DNA of 64,000 bases from Oleiphilus messinensis (GCF_002162375.1 NZ_CP021425.1:5692501-5756500), one strand, 5' to 3'. Counted from the stretch's first letter, positions 46,041 through 55,475 are shown. Notes: generated from the sequence alone by a model not told the origin. Program-made: numbers and translations.

Positions 46041-47270
46041 TCAGGGTAATTCAGCTAATCGTCTTCGCAGGTAACGCTGTTCCGGGCCTTGCTGACTGTA
46101 TTTTAATGCCAATATGTAGGCACTTCTCGCTTCGTTCCACCGTTCGCTGCGCCGGAATAAATCCGCTCTTGCGGCATGGAATAAATAATACTCCACCAAT
46201 TCACCACGAGCGGCGATGGCATCCAATACCGTTAATCCCGCATCCGGCCCTCGATGCATTGCGAGGGCAACTGCCCGGTTTAATTCAATAATGGGCGACG
46301 GTTCTGCAATCAGCAGCATGTCATACAGACCTACAATCTGACGCCAATCGGTCTGTTCCGTGCTGGCAGCTTCTGAATGTACGGCGGCAATAGCGGCCTG
46401 AAGGGTATAAGTCCCAAACTCCCGCCCACGCAATACTGCCTGCACTAACTGACAACCTTCTGCTATCTGGCCCTGATCCCACAGACGTCGGTCCTGGTCT
46501 TCCAGGGTAACAAGGTCTCCCTCGGCCGTTATTCGGGCGCTGCGACGGGAATCCTGCAACAATAGCAACGCCAACAGCCCCGTCGTTTCAGGGTCGGGTA
46601 AAAGTGAACAGAGCATTCGGGACAATCGAATCGCCTCCCGACAGAGGTCAATCCGTATTAATGACGCGCCTTGAGATGCCGAGTACCCTTCATTAAAGAC
46701 CAGATAAATGACTTGCAACACATTGTGCAAACGCTCGGGACGCTGCTCAGGCTCGGGCACTTCATAAGGAATGTTTGCTTCACGGATTTTGGTTTTCGCG
46801 CGAACAATACGCTGGGCAACGGTCGACGGTTTGGATAGAAAGGCATGGGCGATCTCTTCGGTGGTCAGACCACAGATCTCCCTGAGGCTCATTGCAGTCT
46901 GGGCCGCTTTGGTCAGGCTCGGGTGACAACAGGTAAAAATCAGGCGCAGCTGATCGTCAACAATGTCATCCTCTGCCATGCACGCTGGATCCTCATCGGC
47001 CTCAAGCTCGAGTAGCTCCGCAACACCTTGCAAGGCCAGGTCAAAGCGTGCTCGACGGCGAATCTGGTCAATTCCTTTGAAACGCCCGGCAGAGACCAGC
47101 CAGGCTCTGGGGTTGTCTGGAATACCTTGTTCGGGCCACTGCTCAAGTGCGGCGAGAAAAGCTTCATGCAATGCCTCCTCAGCGAGTTCAAAGTCCCCGA
47201 GCAAGCGGATAAGTGTCGCCAGAACACGGCGGGATTCCGTCGCGTAAATGGCCTTGACGTCCTGGCACAT
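46041..47270 (-). CDS. ECF42-type RNA polymerase sigma factor with TPR-like C-terminal extension
   Basis: 409 residues. The sigma-2 region (about 10-85; RRVLATLIRLLGDFELAEEALHEAFLAAL) and sigma-4 region (LREICGLTTEEIAHAFLSKPSTVAQRIVRAKTKIR) are followed by a ~220-residue helical extension (FNEGYSASQGASLIR ... LFRRSERWNEARSAYILAL), as in the ECF41/ECF42 groups. The DGPF-type protein downstream fits ECF42. No anti-sigma gene is adjacent; regulation by the C-terminal extension is known for the family. The TGTCGA -35 element was looked for upstream and not found in a sensible position. Confidence 0.9.
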   Translation of the reverse strand: MCQDVKAIYATESRRVLATLIRLLGDFELAEEALHEAFLAALEQWPEQGIPDNPRAWLVSAGRFKGIDQIRRRARFDLALQGVAELLELEADEDPACMAEDDIVDDQLRLIFTCCHPSLTKAAQTAMSLREICGLTTEEIAHAFLSKPSTVAQRIVRAKTKIREANIPYEVPEPEQRPERLHNVLQVIYLVFNEGYSASQGASLIRIDLCREAIRLSRMLCSLLPDPETTGLLALLLLQDSRRSARITAEGDLVTLEDQDRRLWDQGQIAEGCQLVQAVLRGREFGTYTLQAAIAAVHSEAASTEQTDWRQIVGLYDMLLIAEPSPIIELNRAVALAMHRGPDAGLTVLDAIAARGELVEYYLFHAARADLFRRSERWNEARSAYILALKYSQQGPEQRYLRRRLAELP

Positions 47271-47400
47271 AACGACCTCTATCAGGTTCCAAGTGCAGGA
47301 ACATTAACCTTATCAGCAACCCGCTGCAAGCCTCCGGACTTGGACTCCGTCACGTTCTGGCGGGTTGCCGACGATGCTTTTCAATCCCCCTCGTGAATTA

Positions 47401-47775
47401 TTAATAACCTTCACGGATTTGACCAAGCTGCTCCGTAGCACGGCGATGTCCGGAAACGGACGCATAGTTGTACCAACTGTCCGCATACTGACGAATAATC
47501 AGCGGGCTTATTTCAGTTGTATCCAGTTCATCCGAACCGGAGGCCGGCGGTAGCAGCCGGGCAAAACACTCGGCAATCAGAAATGCTGTATCCGGGGTGA
47601 TGTTGTCAACTTCATATTCATACAATGCACATTGGTGGAACTGTTCCGGGGCAATCGGTTCGGCCTGCAGAGGTGCCCCGGTCAAGCCCACAAACACTGC
47701 AGCGAATGCAACACTGGTACAGTATTTCACAACGTGCGCCTGAAACGTACTCATGTTCGAGATTATGGTTTTCAT
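47401..47775 (-). CDS. exported protein under TetR-type operator control
   Basis: 124 residues; hydrophobic leader (HVVKYCTSVAFAAVFVGLTGAPLQAE) and a small mature domain with two cysteines (QCALYEYEVDNI, AECFARLL), which could form a disulfide. Family not recognised. A perfect TACCTGACGTCAGGTA palindrome lies 19 bases upstream of the start, matching the site in front of the TetR gene, so it is likely a TetR target. Confidence 0.6.
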   Translation of the reverse strand: MKTIISNMSTFQAHVVKYCTSVAFAAVFVGLTGAPLQAEPIAPEQFHQCALYEYEVDNITPDTAFLIAECFARLLPPASGSDELDTTEISPLIIRQYADSWYNYASVSGHRRATEQLGQIREGY

Positions 47776-47793
47776 AACGATGCCCTCATCTTT

Positions 47794-47809
47794 TACCTGA
47801 CGTCAGGTA
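47794..47809. promoter_or_regulatory. TetR operator (perfect), upstream of the exported protein
   Basis: TACCTGACGTCAGGTA, a perfect 16-base palindrome between the TetR gene and the exported-protein gene. Confidence 0.75.
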
Positions 47810-47852
47810 GGCTTACAGTTAAAAAAAATCCCTTGCTGCGCCAGAGCGGGTT

Positions 47853-48452
47853 TCACCCCAGCAGTGCTTCCCTCGTCACATTAATCCCCAGATAGCCACA
47901 GATTAACATGGCACTATCAATAAATGGGTCTTCGCTGTCCAGCATTCGACTGGTCAATAACCCACCCTGAATTGATGAAACAATAAAGTTGGCCGTCGCC
48001 CGAACACTTTGGCCATGCAAACTAAACGCCTGCTTCGCATCACCCGCAGCGAGAATCTGTTCCACGCCGGAACGCTGCACCTCGATTAATCGATGGGCAG
48101 CGTTTTTAACAGGTTCCGAGAGTTTCTCCCACTCACCGGCAAATGCCCCCCCTGGACAAATTCGCATACCCACACCGATATGTTGCTGGTACAACCGAAA
48201 GAAATACAGCAACCGTTCATCCGGTGTTTTGTGCAGACCACGTTCGAAGCAGTTTTTCAATCCATCGGCCACTCGATCCAACAACGCCACAGCCAGCTCA
48301 TCCTTGCTTTCAAAGTGGTAATACATACTGCCTTTCTTGATGCCGATGCGTTTCGCCAGCTCCTGAAAGCTGACTCCGCTGATGGATCGGCGCTGAACCA
48401 GATCCTGTGCCACATCAAGTATTGCGGATCGAGTATCTTTTGTTGTCTTCAT
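47853..48452 (-). CDS. TetR family regulator
   Basis: 199 residues. The HTH reads RSAILDVAQDLVQRRSISGVSFQELAKRIGIKKGSMYYHFESKDELAVALL. The ligand domain contains GMRICPGGAFAGEWEKLSEPV, as in the AcrR/YcdC-like group. Palindromes of the same sequence lie upstream of this gene (48459-48474, one mismatch) and of the following small gene (47794-47809, perfect), giving a simple autoregulated two-target circuit. Confidence 0.9.
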   Translation of the reverse strand: MKTTKDTRSAILDVAQDLVQRRSISGVSFQELAKRIGIKKGSMYYHFESKDELAVALLDRVADGLKNCFERGLHKTPDERLLYFFRLYQQHIGVGMRICPGGAFAGEWEKLSEPVKNAAHRLIEVQRSGVEQILAAGDAKQAFSLHGQSVRATANFIVSSIQGGLLTSRMLDSEDPFIDSAMLICGYLGINVTREALLG

Positions 48453-48458
48453 AGAACC

Positions 48459-48474
48459 TACCTTACGTCAGGTA
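48459..48474. promoter_or_regulatory. TetR operator upstream of the TetR gene (one mismatch)
   Basis: TACCTTACGTCAGGTA differs from the perfect site at 47794-47809 at one base and lies seven bases before the TetR start codon. Confidence 0.7.
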
Positions 48475-48566
48475 TTTTTCAAGCGCAAGCAAAAATAGAA
48501 AGTTATTCCATTTTAATATTAAAAAGTAGAATCAAATTTCAATTTTTAACCCCATACAAACAGGCA

Positions 48567-49337
48567 TCAACTTGCCTTGGGTAAATAGATACAATCGAAT
48601 TCCACGGCATGGGGAAAACGTTCTTCACTCAGGGCGTAGAGGCCACTCACCTCAAATCCACTGGCACGAAAGGTTTGCAGCGACGTATCAAAGGTCGGCA
48701 TGTTTTTGTAGATGGGCAGTACTGAGACTTCGGTTTGCACACCGGAAATCAGATCGAGGCAACCTGAAGCTCCGGCAAAGACATCCAGATCGAACCCTTG
48801 GGTATCCAGTTTTAAAAACACATTTCTGAAATCGAATTCAGACTTGAGTCTCGAAATAATATCATCAAGTCGATGCACATCGACCTCGATCTTTTTCGCT
48901 ATCTCATTGTGTTCTTTGTACTCCAGGGTTTCGCTGTGATCCGGTTCGAGAAACGAGTTAAATACGCTCGACTTCATAATATGGAAATTGAGCACCGTGT
49001 TTTCCTTGCCCAGGGCAAAATCCTGTATGATCCATTTCGGATCCTTGGCGCTCACCTGCTTGAGCCTGGCAACATTTTCAGGATCCGGCTCAAATGAAAT
49101 AATAAGCCCTTGATAACCGACCCGATTGCGCAAAAAGTCCCGATATTGGCCCACATTGGCCCCCACATCCAGGACACAATCGATTTCGTATTCAAACAAG
49201 ATGCGCCGAAGTCGATTTTCAAGCAGCAGACTATCGAGTCTCCACTTGGCAATCACACACAGGCCCAACTTGTCCGCGAGTAATTCAATGCAACGTTTTA
49301 TTCCAGTTAAGCCGGAACGAGCTAGTTGTGACCCCAT
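48567..49337 (-). CDS. FkbM family methyltransferase
   Basis: 256 residues with the SAM-binding VLDVGANVGQYRDFLR motif, IISFEPDPEN (acidic loop), and the later FLKLDTQGFDLDVFAGA of the FkbM family. Such enzymes O-methylate sugars or other small molecules. Genes for glycan biosynthesis are not seen nearby, so the substrate is unknown. It appears to be a single-gene unit, on the same strand as the neighbouring TetR and GGDEF-EAL genes. Confidence 0.88.
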   Translation of the reverse strand: MGSQLARSGLTGIKRCIELLADKLGLCVIAKWRLDSLLLENRLRRILFEYEIDCVLDVGANVGQYRDFLRNRVGYQGLIISFEPDPENVARLKQVSAKDPKWIIQDFALGKENTVLNFHIMKSSVFNSFLEPDHSETLEYKEHNEIAKKIEVDVHRLDDIISRLKSEFDFRNVFLKLDTQGFDLDVFAGASGCLDLISGVQTEVSVLPIYKNMPTFDTSLQTFRASGFEVSGLYALSEERFPHAVEFDCIYLPKAS

Positions 49338-49416
49338 ACCTTTGATCCCCGTACCTGATGATTACCAACAGTTTTCACAATCAATGATCGAGCTTGTAAC
49401 GATTCAGTCAAAAAAA

Positions 49417-52400
49417 CTATTCAGTGGAGAAATAAGTCGGCGACGCGTCCTTAACGGCAAATTGCTGATCCAGCAATTGCATGACCTGATCCGTGGGCAA
49501 CGGCTTACTGAACAACCAGCCTTGCAGATAATCACACTGTTGTTCCACCAATATAGCTTGCTGCTCTTCTGTTTCCACCCCTTCCGCGACGACACGCATT
49601 CCCAATTGGTGAGCCATGGCAATGGTGGCAAAAACCAGTTTTCGGTCGGATTCTTCCCTCGCGAGGTCGATAATAAATTCCCGATCAATCTTTAACGTAT
49701 CAAATTTGTACTTGCGCAAATAACTCATGGAGGAATATCCGGTGCCAAAATCATCCATCGCCATGTTCACACCGAGCGACTCCAGCCGCTTCAGCTTTTC
49801 CTCAATATCCGGATAATCCGCCAATAACACGCCTTCCGTTATTTCAAACTCAATGGTCTTACTATTCAAGTTAAAATTAAGACAAAAAGACTCAATAGTC
49901 GGAATCAGGTCTGAAGAACGAAACTGCACCGGCGACAGGTTAATGGCCATGGACAGCGTTGCAGCGTAATGCTCCTGCCACAATGCCAGGGTAGACAGGG
50001 CTTCCTGCAACACAAAAACCCCCAACTCCTCGATCAATCCACTCTTTTCGGCGATGGGAATAAACTCTACCGGCGAAACCGCTCCCAATTCCGGGCTAAA
50101 CCAGCGCAACAATGCCTCAAAGCTGACAATTTTATGGCTACGGGCATCCACTTTCGGCTGATAGTAAACCTCAAACTCGTTGCGTTTCAGCGCCCCGGCG
50201 ATGTGTCGCTCCAGCTCCAGTTTACGGGATACATTGCGTACCAGATTATCGGTGTAGAAGGCAAAGTTACCGGGCATTTGTGCTTTCGCATGGTGGGTTG
50301 CGGTGTCCGCGTTTTTTAACAAGGACTCTGCGGTATCACCATCATCCGGATACAGGGATATTCCCATACTGGCAGTCAGTGTAACTTCATGGGACGGCGT
50401 CACAAAGCTCTGCTGTAAACAGCCCAGCAATTGCTCTGCCAACCGGACTGAATCCGCTGCGTCACCCACATGGCTTTGAATCACCAGAAACTGATCCCCA
50501 CCGAGGCGACCTATGTTGTCATCTTCAAACAAACGCGCTTTCACACGTTCGGAAAACTCTTTCAGGATAGCATCACCGGTTTTGTGCCCGAACGCATCGT
50601 TAATTTTTTTAAAATCATCGATATCAATCGAGATCAACGCCACCTTCGTACGCATTCTTCGGGCTTCATTCATTTGCTGCATCAGACGGTCCAGAATCAG
50701 AAACCGGTTCGGCAGGTCAGTCAACTGATCGTAATTTGCAGTATAGGCCAGCTGTGAAGTCCGTAACCGTACTTGCCGCTTGAGCAACACATTCCACAGT
50801 ACAACAATCAACACCAGTGCTGAAAAGGCAATCACCACTTGCCATAGCAAGGTATAGTTAATGCTGGCTTCGTACTCTATTGATAACCATTTTTCCGAAA
50901 TTTCCTTGCGCTTGCGCGGGCTGATGGTCTGCAAGCCTTTTTCCAGAATCGGTACCAGTTCAGGCCAATCCTTGCGCACGGCAAAATGCAGGCTCTGTAC
51001 TTCAGTTGAAACCGGCGCGGCAATTTTCAGGTTGGTCAGATTCAGCTTGCGAATCCAGTAGGTTGCCGAGGCCACGTTCCCGACAAAGGCATCCGCCTTG
51101 CCACCGGAAACCGCTAATAACGATTCCTGCAAGGTTTGATAGAGCACCGGCTCCAGATCGGTATGTTCTTTAATATAGCCGTGATGGGAGGTATCGGCTT
51201 GAACCGCGACGGACTGCCCGTAGAGATCCTGCAGGCCAGCCACAAAGGGGACATTGTCCCGTGTAATAATCACCCGATGGAAACTTAAATAAGGCTGGGT
51301 GAAGTTGAGATAACCCTGCCGCTCCTTGGTTTTACCCACCGCTGGCAACACATCGATTGCGCCGCCTTCTGCCTGCTGGATCACGTCTTTCCAACTCAGC
51401 CCCTGCACCACCTCCATTTTAACGTTAAGTCGTTTGCTCAACAGATCAACATAGTCCGATGCCATGCCACTGTAGCGCTCGCCATCCAGGTATTCGAATG
51501 GTGCAAATTCAGGATCTACACCCAGTCGGATATTCCGATGCGCCCTCAACCATTTTTTTTCGGTCTCGGTCAAATTCAACTCGACCAGATTTTCCATAAA
51601 ATCTGCAGGCAACCATTTGGCCCGCAATTTCTGCAACTCCGCCTCCGGTATTGAGTGCAACGCTTTATTCAGAATCGCGGCCAGCTCCGGCCAGTCCCGG
51701 CGCACGGCAATGCTCTCATTGGCGGTATGTTTGTCATAGACTGCGGCATATTTCAGGTTGGAAAGCAGATACTTGTTGCGGTAGTAGTGACCCGCCCCCA
51801 AAAAGGTGATGGCCGCATCGGCGTCCCCGACGGAAACCGCATTCAAACCATCCAGCATGGTATCGACAGGGTGGGATTCAATAGACGGGAACTCAGACAG
51901 AATCTTGGTGACATATTGGTAATTTTTAACCAATGCAACCCGCTTACCCGCGACATCCTCCCGCACTTGAATGCGATCATCTTCGGCACGGCTGATCACA
52001 ACCAGTGATTTGTAGATGTACGGATCCGAGAATCTGAACCACTGCCCCCGCTCAACGCGCTCAACCATGGTTGCCACCACATCCACTTGCTGCTTTTGCG
52101 CTGCAGCATAGAGATCTTTCCATTCATGGATCGGTGCAACCTTGAACACGATACCGGCACGCTCGCCGATCATCCGCATCACATCAACGGCAAATCCTTC
52201 CAGTTCACCGTCGTCATTCAAAAAGCTGTAGGGTGGAAAAAAACCGTCGTATGCCAGTGTAACGGTATCATTCGCCTCCAACCAGCTTTGCTCATCCGGC
52301 GTCAACTCCAGATCTACTGAGGTACGCGCCTCCGCCGGATCCGGACACACCAAACCAAACATCAACCCAGTCATCAACAACGTCAGAAACGTGCCGAAAT

Positions 52401-52425
52401 TTCCTTCACGCAATTTAATTCGCAT
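49417..52425 (-). CDS. double periplasmic sensor - GGDEF - EAL protein
   Basis: 1,002 residues. A signal segment is followed by two tandem substrate-binding-protein (SBP_bac_3-like) domains (LTPDEQSWLEANDTVTLAYDGFFPPYSFL and LTETEKKWLRAHRNIRLGVDPEFAPFEYL open them), one transmembrane helix (WQVVIAFSALVLIVVLWNVLL), a GGDEF domain with RLGGDQF (Gln replaces the usual Glu), then an EAL domain with EALLRW, EFEITEGV, DDFGTGYSS and KIDREFI. The EAL residues look complete, so phosphodiesterase activity is likely; the GGDQF form and the missing RxxD suggest a weak or regulatory cyclase. The two extracytoplasmic domains probably sense amino acids or related ligands. Confidence 0.9.
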   Translation of the reverse strand: MRIKLREGNFGTFLTLLMTGLMFGLVCPDPAEARTSVDLELTPDEQSWLEANDTVTLAYDGFFPPYSFLNDDGELEGFAVDVMRMIGERAGIVFKVAPIHEWKDLYAAAQKQQVDVVATMVERVERGQWFRFSDPYIYKSLVVISRAEDDRIQVREDVAGKRVALVKNYQYVTKILSEFPSIESHPVDTMLDGLNAVSVGDADAAITFLGAGHYYRNKYLLSNLKYAAVYDKHTANESIAVRRDWPELAAILNKALHSIPEAELQKLRAKWLPADFMENLVELNLTETEKKWLRAHRNIRLGVDPEFAPFEYLDGERYSGMASDYVDLLSKRLNVKMEVVQGLSWKDVIQQAEGGAIDVLPAVGKTKERQGYLNFTQPYLSFHRVIITRDNVPFVAGLQDLYGQSVAVQADTSHHGYIKEHTDLEPVLYQTLQESLLAVSGGKADAFVGNVASATYWIRKLNLTNLKIAAPVSTEVQSLHFAVRKDWPELVPILEKGLQTISPRKRKEISEKWLSIEYEASINYTLLWQVVIAFSALVLIVVLWNVLLKRQVRLRTSQLAYTANYDQLTDLPNRFLILDRLMQQMNEARRMRTKVALISIDIDDFKKINDAFGHKTGDAILKEFSERVKARLFEDDNIGRLGGDQFLVIQSHVGDAADSVRLAEQLLGCLQQSFVTPSHEVTLTASMGISLYPDDGDTAESLLKNADTATHHAKAQMPGNFAFYTDNLVRNVSRKLELERHIAGALKRNEFEVYYQPKVDARSHKIVSFEALLRWFSPELGAVSPVEFIPIAEKSGLIEELGVFVLQEALSTLALWQEHYAATLSMAINLSPVQFRSSDLIPTIESFCLNFNLNSKTIEFEITEGVLLADYPDIEEKLKRLESLGVNMAMDDFGTGYSSMSYLRKYKFDTLKIDREFIIDLAREESDRKLVFATIAMAHQLGMRVVAEGVETEEQQAILVEQQCDYLQGWLFSKPLPTDQVMQLLDQQFAVKDASPTYFSTE

Positions 52426-52727
52426 CTGAGCAGCCTATTAATCATCCATAAAGTTATTATCTTACGTTCACAAGCATCACAGGTTGTCACTGATCAAATT
52501 ACATACAAACCAAATTCCCAAGGCAGCTCGCCCCCACCTTGAGCCGTGACGTGACCCTATTAAAAAGCTTAGGGGGTGTTGCTGATTAAGCAATAGCAAC
52601 GAAGCAATGTTCTATCGTGAGTGCTATTCGATTCACACCTGACCTGAATTCAAGCTCCAGTGGCCTGATTTCAGGGGATGACCGGGTCAAAGCGAATATG
52701 AAATAATCATGCTGAAGACGCACAGAA
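52426..52727. other. intergenic region with no recognisable gene
   Basis: 302 bases between divergent starts. It contains one small inverted repeat (GTTGCT/AGCAAC, 52578-52600) and no coding frame or operator that I can support. Promoters of the GGDEF-EAL gene and the MOSC gene must lie here. Confidence 0.6.
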
Positions 52728-53285
52728 ATGAAACAGGACTGGAACAAGGTTAAAAAACACACCGCAATGGCGTACTCGAACAATCTATACCAACGATTCT
52801 TAAAATACATGCCGGTCGGTGAAGTGACGTGGGTTGGCGTTCGCCCGAGCAAACATCAGCCGGTTAATGAACTGAATGAAGTCCATGCCATACAGGGTGC
52901 CGGGCTACAAGGTGACCATCGCACGAACGGGAACTCAAACAGTCTGCGTGAAATCACACTAATTTGTGCTGAAGATATTCAATTGATCCGGCACTATCTA
53001 AAACGGGAGCAGTTGTCCCCGCAAATCCTGAGACGTAATATTGTGGTCCGACACTTCAATCTTTATGCGGTCAAAGGCCAGAAGATTTGTATCGGTGATA
53101 CGCTGATCGAGATCACGCAAACCTGCCCACCCTGTGCCAGAATGGAAAAAGCACTGGGCCCCGGCGGTTTTGCCGCCATGATGGGACATGGCGGTATGTG
53201 TGGAAAAATTCTGAAGTCTGGCAAGATTCAAGTGGGTGATCCCGTCAAAATCCATTCACCCCAGATTGAATTGGACTTCGATTGA
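52728..53285 (+). CDS. MOSC domain protein
   Basis: 185 residues. The MOSC fold is shown by VGEVTWVGVRPSKHQP at the start, GAGLQGDHR, LRRNIVV and the cysteine-bearing TCPPCARMEKALGPGGFAAMMGHGGMCGKIL. The family, named after the Moco-sulfurase C-terminal domain, is linked to molybdenum cofactor sulfur transfer, hydroxylamine-reductase-type (YiiM/YcbX) detoxification or related roles. The ATG used has no strong ribosome site; an in-frame ATG at residue 14 is possible. It has a single-gene look. Confidence 0.85.
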   Translation: MKQDWNKVKKHTAMAYSNNLYQRFLKYMPVGEVTWVGVRPSKHQPVNELNEVHAIQGAGLQGDHRTNGNSNSLREITLICAEDIQLIRHYLKREQLSPQILRRNIVVRHFNLYAVKGQKICIGDTLIEITQTCPPCARMEKALGPGGFAAMMGHGGMCGKILKSGKIQVGDPVKIHSPQIELDFD

Positions 53286-53317
53286 GACAACTGTTTGGAA
53301 GCATGCCAACCTCGCGA

Positions 53318-53953
53318 TTACAACGACGATTCAAAATTATGCAATGCCAATTGCATATAACCCCGCCAGGTCGATTCCAGAAATGTCTTGCTGAACAGCC
53401 AGCGACCAAACGCCCCAAAACTGCCAGGGAAACGATCTGTCTTCAGCGAGAAGCTGTAATTCCAGGTAATCTCGGTGCCCTGCTCCACGGGTTTAAATAA
53501 AAACTCGCCGTCGGCATATTCAATACCCTGCGCCTCCGGCACATTATACGCCCAGACACGATAGGCAAATCGCCCCGGTGGCGTCGCATCCACCAGCTCC
53601 TCCACTGCGCCAAACCCGTTTTTCAAACACACGGCCCTGCGCTCACCGGTATTCAGATAATCCTGTCCGACCAGCGGATGAGTCCGGGCGACTCCGGCAA
53701 GGTCTTCCGTGCCGGTCATGAACTGCGTCAGTGGGAACAGTTTAAACCGGTCATAAGCTTCATCCACCGGCAACGGAATCACCAAGCGCTCGGTCACGGA
53801 AACCAATGGCTCCGCATCCACAGGAAACGGCAGATCCACCAAACCGCTCCTACTTGCTGACAGGCATTGTATTTCATCCGACTCCATCGCCGACACCGAC
53901 CCCGCCAGTGACACCAGCAATACCCCGATCCATCCTTGTGTTAATTTGAACAT
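53318..53953 (-). CDS. exported SRPBCC-like lipid-binding protein
   Basis: About 211 residues from the ATG at 53953, with AGAGG at the right distance; the frame extends to 54112 and overlaps the MerR gene, so that extension is not used. The leader (GWIGVLLVSLAGSVSA) is followed by a START/SRPBCC-like pattern: VTERLVIPLPVDEAYDRFKLFPLTQFM, EVTWNYSF-type strands (TEITWNYSFSLK) and a C-terminal amphipathic helix. These proteins bind hydrophobic ligands in a helix-grip cavity. It is divergent from the MerR gene and has a MerR-like promoter. Confidence 0.8.
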   Translation of the reverse strand: MFKLTQGWIGVLLVSLAGSVSAMESDEIQCLSASRSGLVDLPFPVDAEPLVSVTERLVIPLPVDEAYDRFKLFPLTQFMTGTEDLAGVARTHPLVGQDYLNTGERRAVCLKNGFGAVEELVDATPPGRFAYRVWAYNVPEAQGIEYADGEFLFKPVEQGTEITWNYSFSLKTDRFPGSFGAFGRWLFSKTFLESTWRGYMQLALHNFESSL

Positions 53954-53987
53954 GAGCAACCCTCTTTCAGTTAAATTCATGCTCCAC

Positions 53988-54016
53988 GCTAAACTATGGC
54001 GTAACCCCACGGTCAA
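53988..54016 (-). promoter_or_regulatory. MerR-type promoter of the SRPBCC gene
   Basis: On the minus strand TTGACC (54016-54011) is followed by TTTAGC (53993-53988) after 17 bases, or by TAGCGT after 19. The imperfect dyad GTGGGG/CGCCAT lies between, as expected for a MerR activator site. MerR and SRPBCC genes are divergent across it. Confidence 0.5.
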
Positions 54017-54062
54017 TACCTTTTTAGCCCGCATAATTTTTATCTGAAATGGAGATCCACCC

Positions 54063-54440
54063 ATGCTGAAAAGTGAACTGATCAAACGCACCGGCCTGAA
54101 AAAAGACACCATACGCCACTACGAGAAAATCGGACTCCTCAACCCAGTAAAACTGGAAAACGGCTACTTCAACTACCCGGAATCCACCCTCGCCCGCATC
54201 GAACTCATCAAACACGCCAAACGCCTTGGCATGACCCTGCAAGAAATCGCCTCACTCATCGTCCCATGGGAAAACGACGAAATCGAAGCTGAAGAAAAGC
54301 TGGAAATATTCCACTACCAACTGGAACGAGTGGATCGGAAAATTCACGAACTACAGAACACACGGAGCTACTTGCGGCATAAGCTTGCGGTTTTGCGGGA
54401 GGCGGAGGAATTACAAGGGGCTGATGTTTTTGAGTCGTAG
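54063..54440 (+). CDS. MerR family transcriptional regulator
   Basis: 125 residues. It has the MerR HTH (LKKDTIRHYEKIGLLNPVKLENGYFNYPESTLARIELIKHAKRLGMTLQEIASLI) and a dimerisation coiled coil (EIEAEEKLEIFHYQLERVDRKIHELQNTRSYLRHKL). The C-terminus lacks the cysteine pairs of metal sensors, so the signal is unknown. It is divergent from the exported SRPBCC gene and probably activates it. Confidence 0.9.
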   Translation: MLKSELIKRTGLKKDTIRHYEKIGLLNPVKLENGYFNYPESTLARIELIKHAKRLGMTLQEIASLIVPWENDEIEAEEKLEIFHYQLERVDRKIHELQNTRSYLRHKLAVLREAEELQGADVFES

Positions 54441-54658
54441 CGCCGGTCGTGAGAGGCTATTGATTGAGCGCTGTAGGATATGGCTTACATAGAATCAGAT
54501 TTGGCTTACAGACAAATTTTTTAGAGGGTCTAAGTTTGGTAAATGCAGCAGAATTTTGTTGTTAATCAGACCAATACAAAAAACAAACACCGGTCTCAAA
54601 CGAGCAACACTTCTCGCCATGAAACCTTAACTGACTTTGTGTGAAAAAGGATTTAAAC

Positions 54659-55450
54659 ATGAATCTAGACCTATCGCTCATTTTCGCGCCATTAATCCAA
54701 TATGCTTGGTTTTGGCTACCGGCATTGATACTGGCGACGCTCTTTAAATCGCCTTGGTTCAAAGGCGTTATGGGTGAGTGGATGGTTAATATGCTCGCAC
54801 GCTGGTTCCTCGATAAATCCCAATACCATTTGATTAAAAACGTCACGCTCCCCACAGAGGACGGGACGACTCAGATTGATCATATTATCGTTTCGCGATT
54901 CGGGATATTCGTTGTCGAAACAAAAAATATGAAAGGCTGGATTTTTGGTAGCGAAAGGCAAAAAAACTGGACTCAGAAAATTTTTAAATCTACCCATAAA
55001 TTCCAGAATCCGTTGTTTCAGAACTACAAGCATGTGAAGACATTGGAGTCATGTATCGAAGTAGCGGCTGATCATATCTATTCGGTGATCGTTTTTGTCG
55101 GCGACAGTACCTTTAAAACCGAAATGCCAGAAAATGTCACGCATGGGTTGGGCTATATCCGCTACATCAAATCAAAAACGACACCAGTGATTGATGATGA
55201 GCAACTCCAAAAAGCATTGGAGGCGATTGCAACAGGTCGACTCACACCATCACTTAAAACCCATCGAGCACATGTAAAGCATGTTAAATCGATAGTGAAA
55301 GAAAAAGAAAGCGGAGAAAACTGCCCGAAATGCGGTTCTGCGATGGTTCGACGAACGATAAAAAAGGGCGAAAAAAGCGGGCAGGAGTTTTGGGGATGTT
55401 CAACGTTTCCCAGGTGTCGGGGGATGCGGCAGATAGCTAGCGTTGTGTAA
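54659..55450 (+). CDS. NERD domain protein with C-terminal zinc ribbon
   Basis: About 263 residues from the ATG at 54659, seven bases after AAGGA. A hydrophobic N-terminus (LIQYAWFWLPALILATLF) is followed by a NERD nuclease-related domain: GEWMVNMLARWFLDKSQYHLIKNVTL, TQIDHIIVSRFGIFVVETKNMKGWIFG. The C-terminus has a topoisomerase-type zinc finger CPKCGSAMVRR ... WGCSTFPRCRG. This domain pair is typical of membrane-linked proteins of possible DNA-processing or defence function. The nuclease motif D-x-I-V and E-x-K (FVVETK) is present, so catalysis is possible. Confidence 0.88.
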   Translation: MNLDLSLIFAPLIQYAWFWLPALILATLFKSPWFKGVMGEWMVNMLARWFLDKSQYHLIKNVTLPTEDGTTQIDHIIVSRFGIFVVETKNMKGWIFGSERQKNWTQKIFKSTHKFQNPLFQNYKHVKTLESCIEVAADHIYSVIVFVGDSTFKTEMPENVTHGLGYIRYIKSKTTPVIDDEQLQKALEAIATGRLTPSLKTHRAHVKHVKSIVKEKESGENCPKCGSAMVRRTIKKGEKSGQEFWGCSTFPRCRGMRQIASVV

Positions 55451-55475
55451 ATCACAGATTCAGCCAGTATTGATA

